A stretch of 64,000 nucleotides of DNA from Tetmemena sp. SeJ-2015 (GCA_027382625.1 JAJKFJ010021114.1:62001-126000); one strand, 5' to 3'. Numbered from the stretch's first letter, positions 37,401-50,311 are shown. The notes: generated from the sequence alone by a model not told the origin. Numbers and translations: made by a program.

Positions 37401-40400
37401 GCTAAGAGCATCATAAATTCTTTGTAGATGTTCAGCTGAGCAACTTGCAGCATTCATAGATAAAATGTGGAAAAGGTTCTGCCCCTTTGAATTAGTTTGC
37501 TGAACAATCTCATCATTAGGATTCTTGGATAAAAGAGTGAGCACTAGCATGAACTTTTTCTCGTCCATGGCATCTTGCATAGCAAGCATTAAATCGTAGC
37601 CATTATCAAGCATCAAGTAAGCTAAGCCTTGTTAGCCACCTCTGATAGATAATTTGAACATAGAAACTCCTTCCTTGTCACTCGCTTTAATGAGATCTCC
37701 AACTACATCATTCTACTACTACTACTAATTCATCATCCCGTTATTTAAGTTTAAGTTATTGCCAAACATTCCACCTCCAAAGAGACCTCCTCCTGCGAAA
37801 CCTCCAAAATTGTTGTTATATGCAGCTACTTTTTTTCTTGGTGCTTAGTTATAAACAGTCATGCCGAAAGCATTTTGATTATTGAAGACGTTCTCTCTAT
37901 ACTGATCATTATTATAATCTTCGTCTTCTTCATCAGAATCATCATATTCATCATATTCATCTCCATAGTCGGAGTTTGCTTTAGCTTTGAAGAGTTCTCT
38001 GTGCTTCTTCTTCTCCTTCTTTTTGTTGCTCTCTTCCATTTCTACATCAGCAGAAATAAGTCCTCTCTGCTTGCTCTTTCTCAAATGAGCTTCCTTTGCT
38101 TTCTCCTCTTCTTCCCACATCTTTTAAATAAAGGGGGACATGAAACATATCTTCTTGATCCTTTCTGGCTCCTCTCTGAAAGTAAGAGGAAGGACAGATG
38201 CGTTCTTTTGAATGAGGAGGATTGCATAGTTATAATGCTTTCTCATGATTCCAATACCTACAGGAGTGTTCCCATAGATATCCTTATTTTCAAGAGCAGC
38301 TCCTCTTGCAACAAGATAAAGAGCGCAGATTGAAGCTCCTCTCTAAGAGGCATAGTGAAGAGGAGTCTTCATCCATTTATCTGGCACATCGAGCTCTAAT
38401 CCCTTAATTCCGCAGATTGAGGAGACAGTTTCAATAGGATCGATTTGATTGCACTCGTTCCAGTTAGATATCTTAACGAAGGCATAGTGAAGAGGAGTTC
38501 TCTAATGTTGATCTCTCAAGTTTATTTCTACCCCTCTGTCAATCAAGAACTACTCAGTCTCAAATGTTGCATCAGCTGTAGCACTCGACATATATGACAA
38601 AGTTTAAATTGATAGTAGATATTGATAGCGTGATGGAGTAGGTTTCTACCCTTGTTATCAATTTGATTAATATTAGCTCCATGTTAGAGAAGTTCTTCAA
38701 TTCTCGAGTTTTGTCTTCTAATTAGAGCATATTTCAAAGCAAACAATCCACTCTAGTCCATTTGGTTTACATTCGCTCCAAGAGCCAACATCTAATATGC
38801 AACTTCGAATTTCTAGTGATCATAGTAGTTGAGGAATGGAGTTCTTCCCTTAGAATCAGGATAGTCAACCCTCACCTCCAAATCTAGGAGCTTATCGAAA
38901 GCTGTTTAGAACATAGGCTCACCTCTATTAATAAGGTTGTCCTTGCTAAGTTAGTTGAAGGGTGTAACTTCATCATTAGCTTAGATAACTAAATAAGATT
39001 TGAGATATATATCATAGTCTGGCTGGTCGGGTTCAATCTTCATAGATAGCAGGAACTCGAAAAGCTTTTCTTGAGGCTTACTAATAAGCTTAAAGATGTA
39101 TGGGCTTATGATTCTACATTTCTATCGTGAGTACCATACTCTCTAAGGACTTTGACTCCTCCAATGGTGTCATACTTAGCATTGGCATTATTCTCTGAGG
39201 GCTATTGGAGAGCTTACTGTTGCATATTATTGAACATGAATCCTTGATTACCAGCCATGCTTCTTCCTCTTTTGCCCATGCGCATGTTTTTCATTTTTTC
39301 TTCTCTCCTCAGTACCTTTTCCTCTTCCTCTTTCTTCTACTTTGCATTTATTCCCTCTTTATTCATCTATTAATTAAATAGGCTGCTTATTTTAAATATA
39401 GCTTCATCTGCACGAGCATGTTGTTCTTGTTGAACTCTAGATCTCTGTAGTACTTGAGTTTCTAGACTTGCATTTGCACATCAGCTCCTTGAGTTATCAA
39501 GAACTGCAGCATATCGATGAAGGGTAGCACTATAATTTGATTTATGAACTTGCGAGTGAGATCATTCTTCTAATCCTGGCTAAAGCTATGATTGTAATTG
39601 TAGAAGTTATTCTAGTCATGGAACTTATCAAAGATATCCTCATTGGTGATGTTGTATCTTTGGAAATTATTGTTGTGAATGAAGGACTGCTGATTCACGC
39701 GCAGCTAAATCTCCTAGAAAAAGTTCTAGTAGTTATCTGTGAAGGACTTTATGTACCTCAGGAAAGGAGTGAAACCATCATCGTCTAAGATATTCATAGT
39801 CTCCTTGGTTGGAGGGTCATTTTACAGCAAGAATTTCAAAATCTTAGAGTATATATAACTTAGAATAAGCTACATTAAATACAAAAGTAGTTCATGTTAA
39901 ATATCTTGTCCTTGAATGCAAACAGAAGTTCAGGCTCCTTGTTAATCGAAACATTAGCTTTTAAGTGCTCGAGAAGAGGAGAGTTATCACTGTCAAAATT
40001 ATTATAAACATAAATTCTATATAGTCAAGACAAATTGTGAAGGGAGTTCTCTTCTGAGAATCTTTGATAGAGAGATCTGCGCCTTTGTTGATCAGGAGCT
40101 TTGCAACTTGCTTTTGAATCTCCACTTGCTTCAAGTAGAAAGCTTTATTAGGTTTGTTGTCCAAATCATTCTGCCTTGGGATATACTTGGCAATATAGTG
40201 AAGAGAAGTTTGGCCTTCTAGGTCAGCAATGTTTGGATCAGCTCCCTTCTTTAGAAGATAAGAAACGAATTCTTCAGTTTCATCATCAAGCATCATTAAG
40301 GAAAGCATGATGAGGGTTCTTCCCTTATCATCTTTACCATTGACATTAACATTTGGTTCCTCAAGAAGACGCTTTACGCAACCAGTATGACTCTTTAACA

Positions 40401-43400
40401 TAGCAATGTTGATAGGAGTAATCTTCCAAGAGTTTTGGGCATTTACATCTGCACCTGCTTTAATCAGCAACTCAATGCAATCAATCCATCCGTAAGCTGC
40501 TGCATAGTGCAACGCTTAATTCATTGAGGAGTCAGTGTGATAAAGTAAATCACGCTAAATTAATAGAGGAGTCAAATGTGATACCACTCTGAACCTCTTT
40601 GAAGAAGGAGCGAGGCTATTCTGGTATGACCATTTCTGCAAGCCATAATAAGAGCATTCCTCTTAAACTTATCCTTTCCAAGGGTTCTAGCTTTCTTTTC
40701 TATCAACAATTCGCACAACTCGTAATGACCGTAAGCAGCTGCATAACTAAGAGGAGGCATCCTTGCAATTCCAACTCCAAAGTTAACTTTAGCCTTGAAT
40801 TCGAGAAGCACTTTCACAACTTCAGTCTTTCCGAATTTGCAAGCATAAGCCATTGCGTTGTTGCTCTTTTTGTCCTTTAAGTTAAGCAATTGAGGTGAAG
40901 TCTGCAAAATAGTTCTTGCGTTGTGAGCTCTTCCAGTCATTCTCTATAATTAAGATATAATTAAATTTAGAGTAGAACTTTATAGATGAATAATTAAATT
41001 CCTTTTGGGTTTGATTGCAGCGATGTGAAGACAGTTCATCTTTTAGTTGTCTACATCAGTAATATTGAAGAAATATTTGGATTAAATTAATTAAGAAGCC
41101 AGCTTAAATAAGAAGCTTAAGAGGTTCTGGACCTTCGCAAGCTGCAGCATAGTGACAAGCTCTTCTTAGATCCATGTCTACTATTGAATTCTCTGCCCCA
41201 GCATCTATCAAGGCCTGCAAGAAGCGAGGATTAGGGTTGATGCAAGCACAAAATAGAGGAGTAATGTCACGATTAGTATTTGCCTTTTTGCCAATTGAAA
41301 CTTTCAAGATTTTCTCGAGTTACGCATCATCAGAAAGCACATCCACATGGAGTTGATTGAATCTAAATAAAAATAGCCTCTTCATGAAATTTAATGCAAT
41401 CCGAAGTTAGGGAACTTTTGCATGTTCTTTATAAGCTCATAAGCAATCTTTCTGTTTCCAGCTCTAACTGCTTCATACGTCTATTTAAAATTACGAAATC
41501 CTAACTATATTATGCAGATACGCATAGCTTTGAAGAGTAATTTCGATGTTTGGGTTTAGTTTGTAGATCTGCTTGAAGGTCTCGTAATCGACTGTCTCAG
41601 AGTACATCATTCTTTTAATGAAGTACTCATTCTGTACATAGTACACTGGGTTAGATAAAATTTAAGACCACTTTACATTTAAAATTTCTGGTTCCTCTGG
41701 TCGTTGTCCCTGTATTCAAGGAAAGCATTGTTTCCTTGCCTGTTTCCTCTGCCTTACTGGACTTTTCTAATTCTTGCTCCATAAGCCATGTGACTTACAG
41801 AACCTGTGTCAACGAAGCTCATCAGATAGGTCGGATCCCTTACTCTTTGGTTGATGAAAATATCTCTCTCATGCTAGTAGTTGGAATGAGCAGGCACCTT
41901 GCACTTCGGGTGCATAAGAATCTCAAGGAAAGAATGCAAGTTCTTGGCAACAATATGCTCCATAGAAGTCCATTAGCATTCTGGGGACCAATAGGCAACC
42001 AAATTAGAGATCTTCTTCGTAGCTTCAACTCCTTTTTTTAGAAGATTTTCGTTCTCATTGAGTACCGCACGAATGATATTTTTGTTGTTGCATCGAACGC
42101 AGCACTCTAGATTCAGCTCGTTGGAAGGATCATCCTTGTACTTATCGTGATCAACTAGTTAGATATCTGGATTCCATCTTCCCTTCTTGAATTCTTTTGG
42201 ATGTCTGGGTGCTGGTTTCTTCTTCTCCTTCACTACTTTCTCTTTGCCTGCGGCTACTTTGCGCTTCTTAGCTGGCTTATCTTCATCATCCCCACCGCTT
42301 TCATCTCCATCCTTGACCTTTTTAGCTGGGCGTTATCTTTTCTCTCCGACTTTTGGAAGAATTGCTGACTTGCGTCCTTTGTTGTTATTAGCTTTAGCCT
42401 TGATAGAAGTATCAATCATAACTTCTTCATCTTCATCCAAATCCTCATCCTCTTCTTTAGGTTTGGAGACTTTGCCTTTCTTTGCAGCTGGGGCTTAAAA
42501 GATATAAAAATGGAAAGGCTTTCTTTTCTTCCTCCTCCCCTTCATCCTCTCCGTCCATATCAACGTCTTGGCCCCTAGCTCTCAGCTTTGAGGGAGTCTT
42601 ACTGCTCTAAGCACTTTGCTTGGCAGCTTCTTTCTTGGCTGGAGCTGCTTTAGCAGGAGGTTTCTTGACTGGCTACTTCATAGTAACGGGTTAGGTGGCT
42701 GGCATTTTTCCATTTCTTGACAAGATCCTTCTGGCCTTAATGGTTAAAAGCAGATTTGTTAATGTATAAGAATGGTGTTTTCATCATCTCTTGTCATCAC
42801 AGCTTAAGAGGCTTCCTCTTCTTCGTCCTCATCCTCCTCTTCCTCCTCTTCCTCTTCATCCTCATCCTCGTCTTCATCCTCTTCTTCTTCGTCCTCCTAC
42901 TCATCCTCTATCGCTTTCACTATAGTCAAATCATTAGATATTAAGATTATCATCGATTAATGCAATTAAATTTGAATATAAAATGGTAATCTTTGGCGGA
43001 AAAATTAAAAGAAGTATCTTAGAAACTTTCATCTTATCAATGAGAAACACATAAGGTGTATTATTAACTTACCAACTGAAGGCATTCCCTTGAGTGCTTG
43101 AGTGTGCTGCTTCTTTGCAATTGTGATCTTGGGCTTGGCTTTCTTTGCCTGCTCAACAACAGTTGCGGCAACTGGGCAGATGATCTAGTACTCCTGCACC
43201 GTCTACTTTGTGGCTTGGAGAACGTACGAAAGGGCCTCTGATTCTTGATAGATATCAAGAATCAACTCATCATCACCCTCGTTGAAATCATGAACAAGCT
43301 ACAGTGCAATTGTAAAGATACAAACATATCAGGATAGAAATAAAGAGGATCATCTTTAACTTTTATGATGAAAATGGATGGAGCTTCTGTAGTGGATTTC

Positions 43401-43833
43401 CGACCACTCAAACTCTCTATCACTCCAAGCTATGAAAAACTGTATCTTGGCTTTACCCATACTTACCTATCCAATTTTAAAGGTATTGAGGTCAGAAGGA
43501 TCAACAAACGCTACGTAGCTGCGTTATGCATGGACTACATTAGCCTTCTTTTTGCTTTAAGATTGAGATCTGTTAACAGACTTCTAGTTTAAGGAAAACA
43601 GATATTAAATGGAAATGAAATGATAAGTTTCTGGTCGGTTTCTGCTGCTTCTGTGCAGCAGCTGATCTAGTCCTGGTCTGAACTTCAGGCTCGCTGTCTT
43701 CAGACATGGACTCATCTTTCTAAAGTGAAAGGGTTGGCAAATGTACTAAATAATCCAGAAAAATTACCTGTTTTCTTGCAGGAGTTTTTGCTCTTGCATT
43801 AGAGAGACTCTTTTAATTGCGGGTAGTTCTCAT
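34415..43833 (-). CDS. ankyrin-repeat, WGR-domain poly(ADP-ribose) polymerase
   Basis: ATG at 43833 ([16 protein letters not shown]) starts a basic/acidic N-terminal region with a Glu/Asp run (about 42950-42800) and Lys-rich linkers. Many ankyrin repeats follow (coded about 41400-36870), for example [20 protein letters not shown] and [18 protein letters not shown]. Then come a WGR domain ([20 protein letters not shown], near 36120), the helical PARP regulatory domain, and the catalytic domain: [20 protein letters not shown] (active-site His), [20 protein letters not shown] (Tyr) and a candidate catalytic Glu in QHNE near 34424. The enzyme transfers ADP-ribose from NAD+ to proteins; WGR binds DNA ends or RNA and ankyrins bind partners. 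A 346-bp IES interrupts the catalytic domain. More introns and IESs lie between the ankyrin exons. The extreme C-terminus after QHNE is not clearly resolved. Confidence 0.9.
34946..35291 (-). other. 346-bp IES in the PARP catalytic domain, pointer AATCAA
   Basis: TTGATT (AATCAA on the coding strand) occurs at 34946-34951 and 35292-35297. Removing one copy plus the insert joins ...[10 protein letters not shown] to [20 protein letters not shown] in frame, as in PARP-family catalytic domains. The insert is almost pure A/T with a palindromic centre. Confidence 0.85.
35140..35226. repeat. inverted telomere-like motif AAAACCCC ... TTTTGGGGTTTT within the IES
   Basis: AAAACCCC lies at 35140-35147 and TTTTGGGGTTTT at 35215-35226, facing each other across an AT palindrome. 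G4T4/C4A4 is the telomeric unit of spirotrich ciliates, and C4A4 ends occur on known telomere-bearing germline transposons. Only single units are present here, so coincidence in AT-rich DNA cannot be excluded. Confidence 0.5.
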
Positions 43834-43943
43834 AACACTATGATCTAGAAGAATCTAAGCTAATAAATATTTTCTAATTTAAATTATAATCTCTAATAGA
43901 TCCCACTTTTTATCTTCAGTTCGCTAACTATAAAATATAGGCT

Positions 43944-46361
43944 TCAGTAAATACTGGTGATGACAATTTATTTATCAGATGAAGATTTCTTCATGGCCTT
44001 AAGAATCATCTTTATAAATTATTTAGGCGAGATTTATATTATATCTTACTCGCCAGGTTGATTAGGATTAGTATTATCACCATGATCTTTTGAATAATCG
44101 GAGTAATTATCTTCTCACAAAGAATAAAAATATATATCCTCCATTCGGATTGAAAGATCCTTCTTCCCCCTTGTTTAGGAATATTGAGAAAACTACTATC
44201 AGATACAAGGCAAGCACGATTAGAGTTATTAATCCCACAAATGCTAGGCGCTTGTGAATGCGTATTCCTTTTAAGCAAAGAAAGCGAAAGGTGTAACTAT
44301 TAGTTGTCGTTAATTCTTATCTGTGTACATCTATGTCTGAAACTGAATTTAAACAAATGAAAATTCCTGTTGTTGTTCTAAAATCTAAGCTGACTATCAT
44401 CGCGGATGTTTAAGCTTGGCGCATTATCTTCTTCATCTTCTTCATTATGAGCATCTTCTATAACTCCATTTATTTAAAAGTAAATAGAATAGTCCATGCT
44501 AAGATTTCAGATTTCGTCTGCTCACTCTGCTCCTCTAAGAAGTTTGGCTTCTCAGGCTGCGGACAGATCTCACACTTCGCTTTGAGTCACTAATTACACT
44601 CATGGCTTTGCTATGGTTGATAATTGATGGGGCTTTAGAAGCAACTCTTAAATTTTAGTCATTCCCTCTTCCAAGCATAACTTGGCCATGACTCATTTGG
44701 GCATACATATTTGCGTTGCTATAAATCCTTAATAAGAATAATTACTAAAACTATAAGACAAGGGTGAAGTTTGTTTCCTCAATGACTCAGGATGATATGA
44801 CCCTATCTTGTTCAGAAATTCTTCATTTAAATCTGATGGAAAGCTCCCATACTACTAGGTCAGTCCTGCATGCTCAGCTATATATTTTACACTAAGAGGC
44901 TTATCACCTATCTGTAATTTAATATAGAGCAAATTGATAGTCATTATACTTTAAGATTTGGCTGGTGTGGTTGAAATTCCAGCTATTCTCAATCTGGTTT
45001 GAAGCTCTTCTATTTCAGCTAATTCCTGTAGTCTCCTAAAATCTGCTTCGCTGTTTATTTTATCAATGTGCTGCTTGAAGAGTCTCTGCTCATGAACTTC
45101 CTAATCTTCTTGCGGTATCATCCCTTGCATAGATTGTGTAGGCTCCCAAAATCTTACTTAGTGGATTTAAGGAGAAACCAAGGGAGACTGGATGGCTTGG
45201 AGTGGAGCATTGTTTGGAATAACTTGCTGGAAAGCTTATGAAGAGAGACCGCTAGTCTACACTGATAGCTGCTAGGCAAGAGATGGTGAATGCTTCAAAA
45301 TGGAGTGCACTTACAAAAATTTAATTGGTTTAGAAACTTACTCATTCGGCTATCTTTACTGGTAAGAAATAATATATATAAGGGGAAGCGATAGGAAACG
45401 ATTGAAGTTTAAAAATATCTTAAGTTCTTGCTCAAACACTTTTTATTGATTTTTGTTAGGAGGATAAGGCTCAATTAAATTAATTAAAAAATTTAGAAAA
45501 TTATGGGCTATTACTCGGTGAAAAGCAAAGGAAGCTATTCTTACTAAATACTCTAAGCTTTCAGAAGATTCCAAAGTTACTAATTTTATTACTAGAGGGC
45601 GACAAAATCTTTAACTCATATAAAAGCAAATAATCTTGGTGAGATGGAATCTATCAAAGAGGCGAGGGTTAGTAATTTTGATTTATGTAATTTGAATCCA
45701 TGTCTTAATATTGATTAGCTAAAGATTATGATGATGCTTAGAATCCATATTTTTTCTCGTTTTTCATTTACTGCAAGGGGTTTCTATCAGGAGTGGCTGA
45801 AATTTAGTTTCCATTACTGACAACTTTAGGGATAGATCTTATAATAAAAACATACTTTCCTCAGATACTTGATTACTTCAGCCTAAATTCAATAACGATA
45901 AGCATTTCTATACCTTAAAATCAGAAAGGAGAATCTGATTATACTATTATTCAATTCTTACTTACTCTCATCTTAAAAATAGTTTTATTAAAACTCATAC
46001 TCTCACTGGGTTAGTTTGAAGTTTCATCCTTGAACTTCATCTGAAATTTTTCGTGCTGTCTCTTTCTGTACTCCTCTATTTGCAAGAGTTGCTTTGAATT
46101 AGTTTACTCTGAAGCTGCAATTTCCGCGCTCCCTATTGCTCTGTTTTCCTCTGTAGGATACTAGCTATTAAAACACCCGCTATCTTCCGAGGTATCTGTG
46201 ACGAGTATCTGATCTTAAATTGAGTTCAAGGGAGGGTGGTTGTTGCTCTGACTTATGGGGCTTTGCGATTGAATAGGCGTCACTCTCTCAGAGTTGTCAG
46301 CAGTTGAGGGTGGGACTTTTGTTTGGTCTGCTGGGTTTAAATCTGCTTGGTTATCTGTCAT
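43944..46361 (-). CDS. unrecognised protein with one C-terminal membrane segment
   Basis: ATG at 46361 (MTDNQADLNPADQTKVPP) begins a Pro/Ser/Gln-rich N-terminus. After about 45950 there are AT-rich gaps and a second coding piece, then a helical block (QRLFKQHIDKINSEADFRRL and ELAEIEELQTRLRIAG). A Ser/Arg-rich segment (SDSKRSVRSVRSLRSQTSQR) precedes a hydrophobic helix (LAFVGLITLIVLALYLIVVF, coded near 44230) and a short polar tail. This suggests a tail-anchored or single-pass membrane protein. Several intron/IES junctions, including one after the TM segment, are not phased. Function unknown. Confidence 0.55.
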
Positions 46362-46399
46362 TATTATTTATTCTGTGAGTCTCTTATTATGATGTTTAT

Positions 46400-46634
46400 A
46401 AATTTATCATCCCATACAGATAATTTTTGAAGCATTTATATCAATTGCATTTCAAGCTTTTCTTGTTAAAATTTGTAAAAATCAATTATAGATTTTAAAG
46501 CCACACAATAGTTTCGGATAGTATATACTGTTTATGGGTCTTTGGTAATCCATTATAAGAGAACTAGGTTTGTGTGTGTGGATGAATTAATAATTTATTA
46601 ATTTGTATTACCTACTTTCAAGATTAATTCTCTA
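46400..46634. other. AT-rich spacer
   Basis: Between the divergent genes at 46361 (minus) and 46635 (plus). It contains a short GT run (tgtgtgtg near 46575) but no other feature I can support. Confidence 0.4.
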
Positions 46635-46850
46635 ATGCTCGCAAACACACCAGCATATCATTCATTTGTAATATATTTCGAAGCAAAGTTAAACATGCTC
46701 AAAAAGGCAGACGCACTTATCAAGTTGCTATCCACTGCTACTAAGCAAACACTTCCTACAGCCTCAGTGGTTCAACTCCACCAGAGACAGTTAAATAAAG
46801 ATGAATTGATTAGATATTTGAGTTCGCCTCTTTCTCTGAGGGAAGAATGA
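46635..46850 (+). CDS. 71-residue ORF overlapping the helicase start
   Basis: ATG at 46635 to TGA 46848-46850, encoding a helical Leu/Lys/Ala-rich peptide (LNMLKKADALIKLLSTATKQ). Its stop overlaps the helicase ATG (46847-46849) as ATGA. It could be a small upstream gene, an upstream reading frame, or an N-terminal extension joined by an unseen intron. Codon composition looks coding. Confidence 0.4.
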   Translation: MLANTPAYHSFVIYFEAKLNMLKKADALIKLLSTATKQTLPTASVVQLHQRQLNKDELIRYLSSPLSLREE

Positions 46851-47277
46851 GCAGAGGAGTCGGATTCGCAGATGCAACTCCTCGCTCTAGCTCCTACATC
46901 AGGGCAGGGGATTTCAAGGCAAAGAAGGAAATCATCAAGACTATAAAGCTAGAAGAAATATAAGACTTAATCACTCTCGAAGATTTGGACTAATCCATCC
47001 AGCAGAGACTTATTAATGCAGGTGTCAAGGAACTCATGCCTGTCCAACAAGCTACTTACAAATTGTTCTTGGAGGAAAATGAGATCATCGTCAAGTAAGA
47101 ACCAATTTACATTATTGGCCACCATCCATTTTTCCATTTAGACTTTAAATGCTTTCCTTCTCTTTAGTTGAATTTAAATAATCATGTTTCCTAATTCCTA
47201 AATATAGATCCAGAACTGGAACTGGAAAGACCCTTTCATTCCTTTTGCCTCTCGAAGAACTCATTAGAAGGAAGAAG
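46847..47277 (+). CDS. DEAD-box RNA helicase, MDS 1 (Q motif and Walker A)
   Basis: ATG at 46847 (MSRGVGFADATPRSSSYIRA). The Q-motif region is INAGVKELMPVQQATYKLFL. An intron of about 115 nt (47095-47209, GTAAGA...TATAG) lies just before motif I, SRTGTGKTLSFLLPLEEL. The segment stops at pointer AAGGAAGAAG (47268-47277), where the germline sequence runs into AT-rich DNA. The continuation, KKSESHTNK...EPTREL, is on the opposite strand at 28.5 kb. DEAD-box proteins unwind RNA using ATP; this one looks closest to DDX21-type nucleolar helicases involved in ribosome biogenesis, an inference from motifs and tail. Confidence 0.92.
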
Positions 47278-47372
47278 ATTTTAATATCATAAAATTGCAT
47301 ATTAGATTTCTATGTTGAGGAGATTTGGTAAAAGAAATTCTAAATTTTTAATGGAAAAATAATAATCTTAGT

Positions 47373-50311
47373 TAAGTGTTGACATACTCCCCAACTAGGA
47401 GATTAAAGTTCAAAAAGGAATCTTCAAGTCAAAGTAATTTAGAACATGATAGATGGGAAGGAATCGAGGAGCTTTCTCCTTTGAATTTTGAGCATACTAA
47501 TTCAAACAATATAATTTGGAGCAGACTTAAAAAGGCACAAACTCAATTGAATCTTAATAACAAAGACTTTCCACCTCCCTAGATAACTCTGCTTGATCCT
47601 ACACTTCTGGAGGATGGTTTGCAAATATATTTTGGTTTTATGATCAAGCAACTACCTCACCTGCAGGAACTTAAGCATCAAGAACGGGAACGGCTGAGTA
47701 CAAATCTAGACAATAGACATTTAGACTACATCCCCCAATTGGAGCTTATAAATCAGTGATATAACTATTGCAATATTATTTTATTCTTATCAGTTAGTTA
47801 AAGAAGCATCATCTTTAAACTCCTATGAATATAAATAAGGGAGGAAGTGGAACTTTTAAGCATAATCAACAATACTTGAATCAAACACCACTCAGCGGTA
47901 ATAAAATAACCTCTTTCTTAAATTGATAGAGCACCAATTCTGCAAACAGGCTGCCGTTTGAACAATTCCACATAGAGGAAGAATTAAAGCCACTCACTGC
48001 AAGACTGAAATAGTCCTATCTCAACATAGCGATAGTAGATCAAATAGATGTGCAAGAGAAGTTGAAAAGTTAAATGGGCGATGATTATAATCAGAAGAGC
48101 TTTCCTCAAAGTGTAACCCATAAGGGCGGCTATATGTCTACAAGAAACAGAGACTCAGAGTATTTACCTGCTTTCCAAATTGATTATCTTTAATTTTGAT
48201 GAAAAACAGGTGGAGATGCAACTCTAGTGCCTTGGTGATGGCTAGCTGCAAAAGTTTCTCTCTAAAAAGTTCTAAAAGCTCGACAAGAGATCACTAGTAA
48301 ATCGACAAAATGGAAATAACCTTGGTGTGGCATCTAAGCAATCTTAAAAGGTACATTAGCGGCCTGACTAGAGAACTTTATTAAGCTAGTTTCAAATGAG
48401 TCAATCGAAGATTCTACAAAAGAGCTCATCATAGTAAAATATGTTCTACTCAACTCGAAATCATTTACTTCTTTTCTTCTCTTTCATATTTAATTTGATG
48501 TCTGATTTAATAGCAAGCAAGAATCAGGAGGCAGAAGCCTAGAGATAGAGCGATGTTTTGAGTGGGGAATTACTCGTTAGATAAAATGAAGTCCTAATGA
48601 AATAATTTGAGAGAGACCTGGAGGAAAGAGCAAAAGAGGCCAACAAGAAAGTGAATCCAGAGCAATAAAGAATAAACTTGATACTTAATCAGCTGCAAAG
48701 AAATAAGACTAATAGCGATCTGCAAGTTAAGAAGTGGATAAACTCTACTCAAGAACCTAAATCTTTAGGCAAGTAACTTTATTCTTTCTTTTTACTTGAG
48801 GAATACTTTAAGAGTGATAATCAATAGCTAACAGAGAAATAGAGCAGCAAGTTGGGTGATATCTGGAATGTTATGCCCAAACCTAAGCATGTAACTACAC
48901 TGGACATAAAGTAGAAGAAAATAAAAGCACTGAAGACTCCCAAGCATAATTACCTGAATGTTAAAACAGAGAGGCAGCTGATAAATGAAGATGAGGAAGT
49001 TATGTGGAGCAGCAATGGCCTTGTTGCCTCTTAAACACTTAAGAAAACATCTAGTATGACCAAGCTAGTTTTCAATCCCAAAACTGGCAAGCTTGAGGAA
49101 AAGTCTTAACAAATCTAGTAAGACAACCAGAAGCAAAGATAAAGGACTCTAAGCTAGAAACAGCCACTAAGGAAGACCACTACCAACTTGTGTTTTTTAC
49201 TTATTATAAATTGCCAGCAATAAAAAGAGAACTTCTCAAAAAGAAAAATGAGTTAATAGCTGACCCACTCCAAAAATTTAAAGAACCATATATTTTAATA
49301 AATAAGCAGTAGACGGGAGAGAAGAGTTGTCAGTGCAACTTTTCAAATCCAAGTTGAAGAAGGGCTTGCTTAAAAAAGATTGGATACAAGATAAAAGGAA
49401 GAAATGACAATGAAAGAGCAGAGATTTTAGAAAGCGAAGGAGGAAAACTATCTTCGCTAAGTTGAAGAGCTTGAAAACCAAAGAGAGGCAAAAAAATAGA
49501 GGCAACAAAACTGATATTAAAAATCCAGACGAGGTTTATGATAGTATTTCCGATTAAGAGAGCAATTAAAGTATTAATCTTGAAGGGCATGAAAGCAATT
49601 TAAGAATAAAAATCTAAGCCATCAAAAAATAACCTCATCTTACAAAGTAAGAAAAGAATGATAACTACTAGAGGCTTATTACTGGTTTATTTAACTTTGA
49701 GCAATAGTAAATAGCGAAGAAGCCGCCTCTAGTTGTGCATAATGAGCAGCCTAGGAACACTAGGTGCCAACATTTATGAGGAAAGCCTTGAAGCATAAAC
49801 TGGAACAAGTGAGTGTAAATATCATGAAAGACACCGTCCAAACTGTTATTAAGAATTTGCAAGAGAAATAAGATCACTTTGAAAAGATTGTTTAAATTTA
49901 TGTAATTATCATAAAAATTAAGCTGAATGACTTGTGCTCAATCATATAGAAGTGCGAGGAAAATAATTTTAAGAATGTTAAAGAAGAGAAGGGCTCGACT
50001 GCAAGGACACTTATGAAGACTGAGTTAGTTAAGAAAATAAATGAGAATGTGGAATAGAAAATGATCCAGCTTATAAACAATAAGATTGAAGAGAGAAACT
50101 ATATCAAGATGTTCACTTAAAAATTTATATTTTAATTAGCAAAATAAATTACAAGTCGATTGCAGGACACCATTAATTTAATTTAAATTTATGAAAGTGT
50201 TATGTATTTCTTAATTATTTTTAAATATCAATATTACTATTTTAAATAATTTATATAGAGGACATTAACATTCCTGTAAAAAAGATTGAGAAGACGAGAC
50301 TTAATGAGTGA
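47373..50311 (+). CDS. coiled-coil hypothetical protein, several MDS/exons
   Basis: Starting just after the helicase MDS 1, plus-strand pieces encode RRLKFKKESSSQSNLEHDRW..., LPHLQELKHQERERLSTNLD, then (47820-48200) FEQFHIEEELKPLTARLKQS. A helical block (48530-49150) contains VLMKQFERDLEERAKEANKK. The C-terminal part (49790-50110) is coiled coil (LKHKLEQVSVNIMKDTVQTV). The last exon ends INIPVKKIEKTRLNE at TGA 50309-50311. AT-rich gaps at 47750, 47910, 48420-48500, 49240-49330 and 50120-50260 are introns or IESs. The true N-terminus is not evident. No family recognised. Confidence 0.5.

Noticed and set aside
37875..38333. Long plus-strand hydrophobic ORF
   Set aside because: It is antisense to an acidic/Lys-rich segment of the PARP-ankyrin gene; that strand has the ankyrin continuity.
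42820..42910. Short tandem CTC/TCC-rich tract as a microsatellite element
   Set aside because: It is the codon repeat of an acidic Glu/Asp stretch in the PARP gene rather than an independent repeat element.
42756..42944. Plus-strand Leu/Phe-rich ORF with apparent membrane helix
   Set aside because: It is the complement of the Glu/Asp run in the PARP N-terminus.
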